A DNA stretch of 11,339 bases, from NCBI GenBank assembly GCA_937874965.1, contig CALNCD010000255.1, positions 1 to 11,339 on the forward strand, in the 5' to 3' direction. The stretch comes from an uncultured Erysipelotrichaceae bacterium. Its GTDB lineage: Bacteria; Bacillota_I; Bacilli_A; Erysipelotrichales; Erysipelotrichaceae. Shown piece after piece: positions 1 through 6,929 of the stretch. Position 1 is the stretch's first letter. Each line of letters starts with the position of its first letter. The translations under genes were made by a program, and so were the position numbers. A model generated the notes under the pieces. It did not search any database. It was not told the DNA's origin and was given only the letters and a program-made list of their open reading frames with translations.

Positions 1-11
1 GAAACGCGCGT

Positions 12-35
12 AAAAGCCAACCATTAACGGTTGAC
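12..35 (-). terminator. Intrinsic terminator at the end of the phn transcription unit
   Basis: Read on the minus strand, GTCAACC and GGTTGGC form a 7-bp stem (one G-U pair) around the loop GTTAAT, followed directly by TTTT. It is the first U-tailed hairpin after the last operon gene, about 265 bp downstream of the PHP gene stop, so it is the best candidate for the end of the phn transcript. The stem is moderate and the U-tract short, so efficiency is uncertain. Confidence 0.5.
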
Positions 36-71
36 TTCCGATGTTTATCCTTCAGCGATCGGGATCGTATT

Positions 72-91
72 GCCTCAGTTCATCCTGAGGC
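72..91. repeat. Perfect 7-bp inverted repeat (hairpin without U-tract)
   Basis: GCCTCAG and CTGAGGC form a perfect stem around a 6-base loop. Neither strand has a run of T after it, so it is not a standard terminator. It could block 3'-to-5' RNA decay at the end of the phn transcript. It also overlaps the end of the possible split small ORF described at 75-243. Confidence 0.4.
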
Positions 92-243
92 CGCTATCCC
101 CCGATTCCTCTTCAGTCTCTTCTTCAAAAGGAGTTACTTTGAATAAGGTCTGTTCGACCTGTTTGAGATACATCCCATACGTGATACACGACAGAGAAGC
201 CAGTCATTGTAAAGCACAGAAAAAGACAGATACCCGCATCCAT
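75..243 (-). pseudogene. Possible small single-span membrane protein, split by a frameshift
   Basis: I do not recognise this gene. An ATG at 241-243 has a good ribosome site (AGGAG, 6 bases upstream) and opens a 39-residue frame (124-243) whose first 22 residues are mostly hydrophobic (ICLFLCFTMTGFSVVYHV), like one membrane span. After the run GGG near 175-178 the +1 frame continues as a charged, amphipathic tail (MYLKQVEQTLFKV, then EEETEEES) to a TGA at 75-77. Dropping one G would join the two into a protein of about 55 residues with a membrane anchor and an acidic cytoplasmic tail. It follows the PHP gene by about 55 bp and precedes a terminator, so it would be the last member of the phn transcript. 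Seen: the two frames and the ribosome site. Inferred: that they are one gene. It may also be plain non-coding DNA. Confidence 0.3.
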
Positions 244-298
244 CACAGTCTCCTGTCCTTTCATCACGTGTTCTATCGGCTTTGAACCAACGCCATTC

Positions 299-1098
299 TC
301 AGAAATTCAACGGATAACGGCAAGTATCTGGCGCAAGACATTGTCCCAGACTAATCGGGCGCCAATAGCGGCCATGATAATCAGAACCGCCGCTGGCAAA
401 CAGATGATATCGCTGACAAAGTGCCAACGTCCGTTCAATATCTTCGGGCTGCTGATCAGGATGGTAAACCTCAAGTCCATCGAGGCCAAATGGAATCAGC
501 TCCTCGATAACCGCATAGAAATCGAATTGACCGGGATGGGCAATCACAGCCAATCCCCCATCTGCTTTTATCGCCCGGATTGCATCAACCGCATCCACAA
601 ACTCAATCGTCTGACTGACAATGCCGTTCGTTTTGAAAAGCCGCTGGTAAAGGCTCTGATAATGGTGTGAAGTGTAAGGAAAATCCGTGAGAGCATATGC
701 TGGCGATAGATAATCCCATCGCCTGAGCGTTTTATCGTGGCTTCATCAATCATGAAACCATACTCTTTCAGAATAGCGATCTGTGCACAGGAAAGCGCAT
801 GACGCCTTTCCAGGATCGGTCCTGTCAATGCACGTATCGCATCTGTGCGCTGGTATTGATAGCCGAGAACATGAACATTGCGCTGACGTTTGAAATCAAA
901 CGCTGAAATTTCAATGCCTTTAACCAGTTGTATCCCGATTGCTTCTGCAATGTCCTTGGCCTTAGGATAGGTTGATACAGTATCATGATCCACAAAGCTC
1001 AGGACATCAATACCCTCATTATGAGCCTGATGAAGAATAGATTCGAGCGAGTCTGAACCATCCGAATAGTCACTATGGACATGCAGATCAATGCGCAT
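299..1098 (-). pseudogene. phnPP: PHP-family cyclic phosphate phosphoesterase (PhnPP type), frameshifted
   Basis: A PHP-superfamily metallo-phosphoesterase. By analogy with the Eggerthella lenta enzyme of phn operons it should hydrolyse both ester bonds of 5-phosphoribosyl 1,2-cyclic phosphate, giving ribose 5-phosphate and phosphate, and so replace PhnP and PhnN. The start is ATG 1096-1098 with GTGGAG upstream; it overlaps the end of phnL by 11 bp. Metal-ligand motifs are H6-x-H8 with D13, D37-H38-D39, E63 and H76, and then, in the next frame, AHPG and SDYHG. The reading frame breaks near 680-697: the first frame runs into unrelated residues and stops at 568, while the -1 frame continues as family-like sequence (LYQRLFK...) to the TGA at 299-301. 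Adding one T to the TTTT run (A680-A683 on the plus strand) restores a 266-residue protein with all ligands. It may be a sequencing error or a recent inactivation. Confidence 0.8.
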
Positions 1099-1795
1099 AC
1101 CATGGCTCCACTCGTTTTTCTTCCATCCGATAGACCTGCTCACATAATCCTTCGATGAATTTCAAATCATGAAAGATACCAATCATCGTAGTGCCCTGGG
1201 TTTTCAAGGTTTCAATGACCTCCCTGACAATCTGCTTGGAATCATCATCCAGGCTTGCAGTCGGTTCATCCAGCAGCAAGAGCCTAGGCCGCTTAACAAT
1301 TGCTTTCGCAATGTTCAACCGTAGTTTTTCGCCTCCTGAAAACGAATGGGGATAACTATTCCAAAGGTTGCTCGGCAAGCGAAAAGTAGTCAAAACCTTA
1401 GCGGTTTCCTCATCGGCCTGATCACGGGATACCCCGCACTCCATCAGGCTTTTAGAAACGAGATCGAAAGCACTTGTCCGGGGCATGACGCTTAGAAACT
1501 GCGAAACATAGCCAAGTTCCTGTTGACGCAAAGCAATGACTTCGCGCTCACTCAGGCTCACCAAATCCACCTCACCTAAATTCTGTGAACGGTAGAGAAT
1601 ACTGCCGCTGCTGGCGAGATACGTTCGATAGATACACTTGATAATTGTCGATTTGCCGCTGCCGCTTCGTCCCAGGATTCCCAGGAATTCATTATTTTCC
1701 ACCTTGAACGAGACATCATCCAGAACTTCAATCCGTTTCTCCAGATGATGAACCTGAAATTGCTTGCTGAGATGGTTGACTTCAATCAATGCCAT
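1088..1795 (-). CDS. phnL: C-P lyase system ATP-binding protein PhnL
   Basis: ABC-type nucleotide-binding protein of the carbon-phosphorus lyase system. With PhnG, PhnH and PhnI it is needed to couple alkylphosphonate to the ribose of ATP, forming 5-triphosphoribosyl 1-phosphonate; it is cytoplasmic and not a transport ATPase. Walker A GRSGSGKST lies at residues 42-50, the signature SGGEK at 153-157, Walker B LLLLDE at 172-177 and the switch histidine at H209. The start chosen is ATG 1793-1795, giving 235 residues (E. coli about 226), because AGGAG lies 7 bases upstream and the protein then begins just before the first beta strand; the open frame continues a further 89 codons upstream only as a shadow of the previous gene. 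The start overlaps the transferase gene by 14 bp, indicating translational coupling. The N-terminal part is a few residues longer than in E. coli (HHLEKRIEVLDD). Confidence 0.9.
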   Translation of the reverse strand: MALIEVNHLSKQFQVHHLEKRIEVLDDVSFKVENNEFLGILGRSGSGKSTIIKCIYRTYLASSGSILYRSQNLGEVDLVSLSEREVIALRQQELGYVSQFLSVMPRTSAFDLVSKSLMECGVSRDQADEETAKVLTTFRLPSNLWNSYPHSFSGGEKLRLNIAKAIVKRPRLLLLDEPTASLDDDSKQIVREVIETLKTQGTTMIGIFHDLKFIEGLCEQVYRMEEKRVEPWYAH

Positions 1796-2414
1796 GGTGA
1801 TACTCCTGATCGTATTTCGCAATGAAATGCCGAATATCACCGCGGAAGTCTGCCATCCGCTCCCGCAGCTGATCATAACTCCAATTCCACCATCGGATGC
1901 GCAGAAGAGCTGCAATGATTTCTGGCTCAAACCGGTATTTGATGACTCGAGCAGGATTACCGACAACAATGGCGTAATCATCAACATCCTTGGTGACAAT
2001 AGAACCGCTTCCCACAATTGCTCCAACGCCGACAGTAACCTCCGGCATAATAATCGCCGCATGCCCGATCCACGTATCTTCCTTGATCACTGCCAAACGT
2101 TTAGAACGGTCTGCAAAGAACGCTGCATCATCTTCTCCCATGGCAAACAGACTGGAACGATAGGTAAAATGATGGAGCGTAGCCCGTGTGTATGGATGAT
2201 CTGTGGGACCGATGCGAACTTCAGCGGCAATGTTGGCAAATTTGCCGATTCGGGCATTCTGAAGAATACACCGCTCACCTGTATAGGCATAATCATCAAG
2301 CACGACATTTTCCAGACGGTTATCGGGACCAACTTCAGTATAGACTCCTAATTCACTGTCTACAAGCACAGAATTCAACCCGATCCGCGGCGTAAGTGAT
2401 AGCGGTTTGCTCAT
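1782..2414 (-). CDS. Phn-operon hexapeptide-repeat acyltransferase
   Basis: A 210-residue left-handed beta-helix (LbH) acyltransferase related to xenobiotic acetyltransferases of the Vat/CAT type, matching the phosphonate-associated hexapeptide transferase family found in C-P lyase operons. Repeats of the [IV]-G-x4 type are visible around residues 33-70 and 107-150 (IGKFANIAAEVRIGP, then WIGHAAIIMPEVTVG and IVGSGSIVTKDV), followed by the classic closing motif VVGNPARVIKYRF (150-162) and a C-terminal helix. The segment around residues 72-104 is the usual loop that carries the candidate catalytic histidine (H73, in DHPYTR). The start overlaps the stop of phnM by 4 bp (ATGA). By position it may acetylate aminoalkylphosphonates, the role played in E. 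coli by the unrelated GNAT enzyme PhnO; this is inference and the substrate is unknown. Confidence 0.85.
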   Translation of the reverse strand: MSKPLSLTPRIGLNSVLVDSELGVYTEVGPDNRLENVVLDDYAYTGERCILQNARIGKFANIAAEVRIGPTDHPYTRATLHHFTYRSSLFAMGEDDAAFFADRSKRLAVIKEDTWIGHAAIIMPEVTVGVGAIVGSGSIVTKDVDDYAIVVGNPARVIKYRFEPEIIAALLRIRWWNWSYDQLRERMADFRGDIRHFIAKYDQEYHHGID

Positions 2415-3577
2415 CGCTGCACCCCCATAGAAAAGACCGGATTTCCGCTCACGAATACCATCTGTACACTGCTATAACCCTCATCATGCCTGACAATCAG
2501 CACATCTGCCTGCTTTCCGATCTGAAGTGAACCTAGCCTATCGTCCTCCCCCAATGCCTTGGCAGGATTCAGTGTCAGAAGTTTGACCACTTCCGGAAGC
2601 TGCCAGCGGCAGACTTCCTTGATTTTGAAGAGTGCACTTACCAGTGAAGATGGGTAGTAATCACTGCATAGTATTTGAATGCTCCTGGCTGAAATACCCT
2701 CAAGTGCAGAAAGATTGCCGGAATGCGATTGACCCAAAAGAACATTCGGTGCACCCGCTACTGTTGCCAATCCCCGTCGTGCAGCATCCTTGGCTACTTC
2801 AAGCGTAATCGGAAATTCACTGATGGTGCACCCCATTGATTCCATCAGGTCCACCTTTGCAAGAGTATCGTCATCATGGGATGCCAAAGGAATCTTGGCA
2901 GCCAAGGCTTTTTCAGCAATCATACGGATAGTTTCCTCGGTCATCAATGCCGTATTGATCCGGGTCTGGATCAGTTCATCAATCTCCGTTTCCGTTTTAT
3001 CATGATAACCGCCGATGGATTTCCGGTAGATTTCAATATCCCGGTATTGGCCTTGCCCAGGGGTATGATCCATAAACGACAGCAGCTGAATCTTCCGTTC
3101 GTCAATCAGGCGGAGCACATCATCCACGACACTTAGATAATCCAATTCCAGTCGGGCATGGACCCGATGATGCAGCAACGCAGATTGCTTGCTGTAGGAA
3201 TCAATGGTATCAATCAAACGTAACGCATTGTCCAGCTGACGAATCTGCTTGCTTCCGAAGGTTTCAACTTTATACAGGGACAGCGAATGGTACATGGTCG
3301 TAATGCCATGACCTAGCAGAATTCGTTCAACCTCTTTCAAACTCCAGGAAAAGTCCATCATGACTGTTGGACGAGGCGATATCATCCGCTCAATGTAATC
3401 GGAGTGAATGTCAATAAAGCCAGGCATCACATAGGCCCCTTCAGCATCAAACACCTCTGCCTCAGAATCAATTTCCTTATTGTCTATCCCGATAATCCTA
3501 TCCCCCTCCATCACGAGGTGATAGCCATCAATCAGCTGATCTTCCAGCACTAGAACACCATTTTTAATAACACGCAT
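2411..3577 (-). CDS. phnM: alpha-D-ribose 1-methylphosphonate 5-triphosphate diphosphatase PhnM
   Basis: Amidohydrolase-superfamily metalloenzyme that removes pyrophosphate from 5-triphosphoribosyl 1-phosphonate, producing the 5-phosphate substrate of PhnJ. Length is 388 residues (E. coli 378). The metal motif H58-S59-D60 (PGFIDIHSD), SFMDHTPGQ (167-175), LASHDDDT (231-238), GQSHSGN (282-288) and CSDYYPS (304-310) all match PhnM, followed by the closing beta-sandwich strand with KQADVLIV. All expected active-site motifs appear intact. The gene starts 11 bp after the phnK stop with a modest ribosome site (AAAGGG) and overlaps the transferase gene by 4 bp. Its position between phnK and phnL differs from the E. 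coli order, where phnL precedes phnM. Confidence 0.95.
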   Translation of the reverse strand: MRVIKNGVLVLEDQLIDGYHLVMEGDRIIGIDNKEIDSEAEVFDAEGAYVMPGFIDIHSDYIERMISPRPTVMMDFSWSLKEVERILLGHGITTMYHSLSLYKVETFGSKQIRQLDNALRLIDTIDSYSKQSALLHHRVHARLELDYLSVVDDVLRLIDERKIQLLSFMDHTPGQGQYRDIEIYRKSIGGYHDKTETEIDELIQTRINTALMTEETIRMIAEKALAAKIPLASHDDDTLAKVDLMESMGCTISEFPITLEVAKDAARRGLATVAGAPNVLLGQSHSGNLSALEGISARSIQILCSDYYPSSLVSALFKIKEVCRWQLPEVVKLLTLNPAKALGEDDRLGSLQIGKQADVLIVRHDEGYSSVQMVFVSGNPVFSMGVQR

Positions 3578-3588
3578 AATTTCCCTTT

Positions 3589-4425
3589 CTAAAGCAATGA
3601 ATACACAAGTTTCTGTGTATAAGGATGTTGAGGATCTTCAAGGATCTGATCGGTTAAACCTGATTCGATAATGCGCCCATTGACCATAACGATGGTCCGA
3701 TCAGCAATCATCCGAATCACGGCCAAGTCATGGGAAACAACAATCATGCTGATGGATAGTTCCCGCTGAATCGTCTTGATCAAATCAAGAACATCAGCCT
3801 GCACACTGAGGTCCAATCCCGTGGTTATTTCATCCAGCAGAAGGACTGGCGGATTATTGGAGAGCGCTTTAGCAATCTGAACCCTCTGCTGCATGCCCCC
3901 TGAGAAGTTTACCGGTGCCTCTTTCATACGAATAGTCGCAATATCAACGACATCCAGCAATTGCCTGGAGCGTTCCACCATTGCTTCGACATTGCGATGA
4001 TTCGCCGCAATCATCTTCTCTGCGATGTTGGACAATGCGGAGTACTTCATCCTTAATCCCAGCATGGGATTCTGATAGACCATGCCCAGCATCGTATTAC
4101 GGATCCTGGTTTTCTTCTGCTGGGAAGCCTCGAAAAGATTCAGCGGCTGTGATTGAGGTACATTCAATTGATACTCGCCCTCGCTGGCCTCAACGTTGAA
4201 ATATAACGATCCTAAGACAGTGGACTTGCCAGAACCGCTTTCCCCGACAATTCCCAGTATCTCACCCTTGTAAAGATCCAGGGAAACATCATCCACCGCA
4301 TAGACAGTCTGGCAGAAAGGACAGATATTCTTCGTCAATTCCTGACGATTATCGCGGCAATGGTCACATCCCGAACCATATTGTTTTGAAAAGTGCTTAA
4401 GCGCTAAGATCGGTTTTTCAGCCAT
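3589..4425 (-). CDS. phnK: C-P lyase subunit PhnK with a four-cysteine insert
   Basis: ABC-type ATPase that docks on the PhnJ part of the C-P lyase core complex. Walker A GESGSGKST is at residues 61-69, Q-loop at Q118, signature SGGMQ at 175-179, Walker B VLLLDE at 194-199 and H-loop at H232; the C-terminus (DPQHPYTQKLVYSLL) is typical. The start chosen is ATG 4423-4425, which overlaps phnJ by 8 bp and yields 278 residues; the longer frame upstream only shadows phnJ. It is longer than E. coli PhnK (252) chiefly because of an insert between the first strand and Walker A with C20-x2-C23 and C35-x2-C38, which could hold zinc or an Fe-S cluster. I believe such inserts occur in other non-enterobacterial PhnK proteins but cannot check. 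The ribosome site is weak (AGAGAGAAAG), consistent with coupling to phnJ. Confidence 0.93.
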   Translation of the reverse strand: MAEKPILALKHFSKQYGSGCDHCRDNRQELTKNICPFCQTVYAVDDVSLDLYKGEILGIVGESGSGKSTVLGSLYFNVEASEGEYQLNVPQSQPLNLFEASQQKKTRIRNTMLGMVYQNPMLGLRMKYSALSNIAEKMIAANHRNVEAMVERSRQLLDVVDIATIRMKEAPVNFSGGMQQRVQIAKALSNNPPVLLLDEITTGLDLSVQADVLDLIKTIQRELSISMIVVSHDLAVIRMIADRTIVMVNGRIIESGLTDQILEDPQHPYTQKLVYSLL

Positions 4426-5272
4426 GCTTTTCTTTCTCTCTTTCGTCCAGGATTTCAAGCAGATACGATTGATCATTGGTCTGATAAGAAGCAGTCTGTG
4501 TCTTCGGATCAATAATCTCGTCCAGGAAGACATCGGTTAAACCGCTTAAACGGCAGGCCTTCCCAGCGAAGGTTTCGAAGGTAAAGGGGTAATCATCGAA
4601 ATCAATGGACTTCACTTCGGTATACGGCGGTACGGCATAAATTTTCTTCTCCCGGCCTGCGCCCAGAAGAATCAACCCTTCATTGTAATTCATTTTCGGA
4701 TTATCAAAACGAGGAATAGGACTTGGAGCCATTAAGTAACGATGGTTGACCAGCACGGGATGATCAGCACTGAGCGATCCCTGGTCAAATTTGATAATCT
4801 GTTCAAATATTTTCAGCCAAGCCAGACTGTATTCACCATACGCATGCAGCTTTCGGGTTTCTTCTTCAGAAGGCTCAACGCTGCGAAGCGGTTCTGGAAT
4901 CGGGACCTGCAGAACCAGAATCTGCCCTTCTTTCAAGGGAACTTCAGGAATCCGATGCCGGGACTGAATCAGGGTAGCTTCACGGGTATGCCATGTTGTC
5001 TCAACCTGGGTTGTATCCTGGATGAGCTGGCGGATACTGACTGCATTGACACTCTCATCCGAACCCTGGTCAATGACCTTTACGCAATCCTGCGGTCCGA
5101 CCAAGGATAAGGTCAGCTGCAAACCGCCGGTTCCCCACCCGCGGGCAATCGGCATTTCCCGTGAGGCAAAGGGAACCTGATAGCCGGGAATTGCCACCGC
5201 TTTGAGGATGCTGCGACGGATTTCCTTCTTGGATAATTCATCGAGAAAGCCATAATTTCCCTGATACTTCAT
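4418..5272 (-). CDS. phnJ: PhnJ-family C-P lyase protein lacking most Fe-S and catalytic cysteines
   Basis: PhnJ is the radical-SAM enzyme that cleaves the C-P bond of 5-phosphoribosyl 1-phosphonate. This 284-residue protein matches it over its whole length (E. coli 281): KAVAIPGYQVPF (24-35) with the glycyl-radical glycine G30, GWGTGG (45-50), VIDQG (66-70), IQSRHRIPE (102-110), QVPIPEPLR (122-130), SPIPRFDNPKM (184-194) and GAGREKKIYAVPP (204-216). The C-terminal cluster motif is broken. Against E. coli, C241 is kept as C240, but C244, C266 and C272 are S243, T265 and L271. Flanking residues (FLDE 249-252, Y263, D267, Y270) align without gaps, so these are substitutions and not a frameshift. 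As known, the enzyme needs three cysteines for the cluster and C272 for the thiyl radical, so standard activity is doubtful. It overlaps phnI by 4 bp; AAGGAG precedes the start by 8 bases. Confidence 0.93.
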   Translation of the reverse strand: MKYQGNYGFLDELSKKEIRRSILKAVAIPGYQVPFASREMPIARGWGTGGLQLTLSLVGPQDCVKVIDQGSDESVNAVSIRQLIQDTTQVETTWHTREATLIQSRHRIPEVPLKEGQILVLQVPIPEPLRSVEPSEEETRKLHAYGEYSLAWLKIFEQIIKFDQGSLSADHPVLVNHRYLMAPSPIPRFDNPKMNYNEGLILLGAGREKKIYAVPPYTEVKSIDFDDYPFTFETFAGKACRLSGLTDVFLDEIIDPKTQTASYQTNDQSYLLEILDEREKEKHG

Positions 5273-6357
5273 ACTTTTTTCTCCTTGATTGAGCGAATAC
5301 CATCCAGAAGAGACTGGAACGTCACGTAATGAGGAAGTTTAAGATGCGAGATGAATCCGGTTGACTCAACGGAATCAATGCTCAAGAGAACGAATTCCGG
5401 ATTGGACGTCGGATGGGCCTTATCATTCTGTTCGAGCGAATAATCCAGAATACTCATGGCAATAGTTTTGGTTTCATTGTGACCGAAGGTGATGCCATAG
5501 CCGATGTCAAAGGTCTTGGTAACCTGCTGTTGCTCATCTTTAACTTCTTTAGCAACAAAGCATTCAACTTCCGTAACTTCGATTTCTCCGAAGTAATAAG
5601 GTTCTTCCCGCCCTAATCCCTGAACTTCTAAGGGAATCATGCCTACGCGAAGTTCACCGATATTCGGATGATTGCTGATGCCGAAACCGCGGAGTTCAGC
5701 ATAGCCCAAGGAAATCACTGCCCCGCTTTGACCTCGCGTCAAGGATTGCAGGCGTTGAGAGCGGCTGCTGGGAAACGATAGGCTTTTCTTGGTGATATCG
5801 TCCGGTGTCGCATCATCCAACGGTGGATAGTGATACAACCCCTGCTGAGCAAGATAATCGATCACCTTGGGAATTGCAGTTAGAGCCAACGGCTCAGGTT
5901 CTGGAGCGAGATCAAGAAAGCTGGCAATCGTCTTTGCCACTGTAGCATCGGTTTCATTCACCAGGTCAAAATCCAGGAAACGGTGACGGAAGTCCTGGCT
6001 TTTCCCAAGAATCTGACCACCGAGAATATCCTTGAATGAAGCGGAAATACGGCGCATTACCCGCATGTTACGTGTATCAACCGTCTCACTGTAATACATC
6101 CGCGGCAACGTGGACCGATGAGCCCGTAAAAGGAAGACAGCTTCCTCAGGACTGCCCTCGGCCTGCTTGATGGCTAATGCTGCCAAATCTTCATCATACA
6201 GGCTGCTTTCAGACATGACTTGATCCACCAAGGGTTTTAATCCCGCCTTAATCGTTTCAACGTCAAGATAGCGACCGGACTTGACCCGATGATAATCGAC
6301 GAGACGATTGGCTTCCTCAATCGCCGCCTGACCGCCTTTAATTGCGACATAACCCAT
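5269..6357 (-). CDS. phnI: C-P lyase core subunit PhnI
   Basis: Core subunit of the PhnG2H2I2J2 complex and the catalytic component for displacement of adenine from ATP by phosphonate (nucleosidase activity when alone). The 362 residues align along the whole E. coli protein (354): YVAIKGG at the start, ALAIKQAEGSPEEAVFLLRA (60-79), RRISASFKDILGGQILG (102-118), CRS-equivalent PSSRSQRLQ (196-204), GYGITFG (286-292) and ISHLKLPHYV (336-345). H338 and H343 match the zinc-binding H328 and H333 of E. coli PhnI, so this active site looks intact, unlike that of PhnJ. The ribosome site is strong (GGGAGGA). It begins 1 bp after phnH and overlaps phnJ by 4 bp. Confidence 0.95.
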   Translation of the reverse strand: MGYVAIKGGQAAIEEANRLVDYHRVKSGRYLDVETIKAGLKPLVDQVMSESSLYDEDLAALAIKQAEGSPEEAVFLLRAHRSTLPRMYYSETVDTRNMRVMRRISASFKDILGGQILGKSQDFRHRFLDFDLVNETDATVAKTIASFLDLAPEPEPLALTAIPKVIDYLAQQGLYHYPPLDDATPDDITKKSLSFPSSRSQRLQSLTRGQSGAVISLGYAELRGFGISNHPNIGELRVGMIPLEVQGLGREEPYYFGEIEVTEVECFVAKEVKDEQQQVTKTFDIGYGITFGHNETKTIAMSILDYSLEQNDKAHPTSNPEFVLLSIDSVESTGFISHLKLPHYVTFQSLLDGIRSIKEKKV

Positions 6358-6358
6358 G

Positions 6359-6928
6359 TTATTCCTCCCTAATTTCTACAGTTCGCGGTAAACTGATAAT
6401 CTCATGATCAACAGACACAAAAATCAGATCAATTCCTAAAGGAAACTCTTCAATGGCCTGCTGACGGGCAAGCATCCAGCGAGGATCAAGTCCCAGTGTC
6501 ATCGTCTGTTCTGTTTTGATACCCGGTCCACTCAGAACATAAGTTACCCCTTGATCAAAACCGGCAGTTTCAATAATGAGCGTAGCGGATTGCTCAGGAT
6601 TAAGCAACGTTCCCCGCTTAGCGCTATCAAGACAAGCAACAAGATGATCAGAAGTACTGTCCCGAGGGATAAACAGATAATCCGCATTGGCTGCATCAGC
6701 TGCATTGGATTGGGTCTGTATCTGCAGGGTCTCATGCGCCAAGTGATTGAGCGCATCGACATAATAGCTGACTTCATGATCCAGAACAACAGACGCTATG
6801 GCCAGCGAAGTCTTCAAGAGCCCCTGGTTTTCGGGAAGCTCAGGACACAGCCGATAACGACGTCCAGGATAAGCAAAGGATTCAAGCAGAATCCTGAAAT
6901 GATGCTGATTGTCATGGATTTTCTTCAT
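6359..6928 (-). CDS. phnH: C-P lyase core subunit PhnH
   Basis: Structural subunit of the C-P lyase core complex, with a fold related to PLP-dependent transferases but no cofactor. The 189-residue length is close to E. coli PhnH (194). Family features visible are FRILLESFAYPGR near the N-terminus (11-23), LSGPGI (132-137), EFPLGIDLIFV (161-171) and the closing LPRTVEI (180-186). It begins 1 bp after the phnG stop codon and ends 1 bp before phnI, so the three genes are translated in tight succession. Nothing looks truncated. Confidence 0.93.
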   Translation of the reverse strand: MKKIHDNQHHFRILLESFAYPGRRYRLCPELPENQGLLKTSLAIASVVLDHEVSYYVDALNHLAHETLQIQTQSNAADAANADYLFIPRDSTSDHLVACLDSAKRGTLLNPEQSATLIIETAGFDQGVTYVLSGPGIKTEQTMTLGLDPRWMLARQQAIEEFPLGIDLIFVSVDHEIISLPRTVEIREE

Positions 6929-6929
6929 C

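Noticed and set aside
31..285. 84-residue plus-strand open frame at the left edge
   Set aside because: No ribosome site, no recognisable domain, and it lies opposite the end of the phn unit with its terminator; composition looks non-coding.
676..697. Programmed -1 ribosomal frameshift in the PHP gene
   Set aside because: No X-XXY-YYZ heptamer in the correct phase; the in-phase GATTTTC does not qualify. A one-base deletion in TTTT is simpler.
1796..2062. 89-codon N-terminal extension of PhnL
   Set aside because: It lies entirely within the transferase gene in another frame, has no family similarity, and the downstream ATG has AGGAG at 7 bases.
4426..4533. 36-codon N-terminal extension of PhnK
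   Set aside because: It shadows the 3' end of phnJ and its Arg/Leu-rich residues fit no ABC ATPase domain.
4440..4560. Local double frameshift as the cause of the missing PhnJ cysteines
   Set aside because: Residues between and around the lost cysteines (G244, FLDE, Y263, D267, Y270) stay in register with E. coli PhnJ, so the frame is correct throughout.
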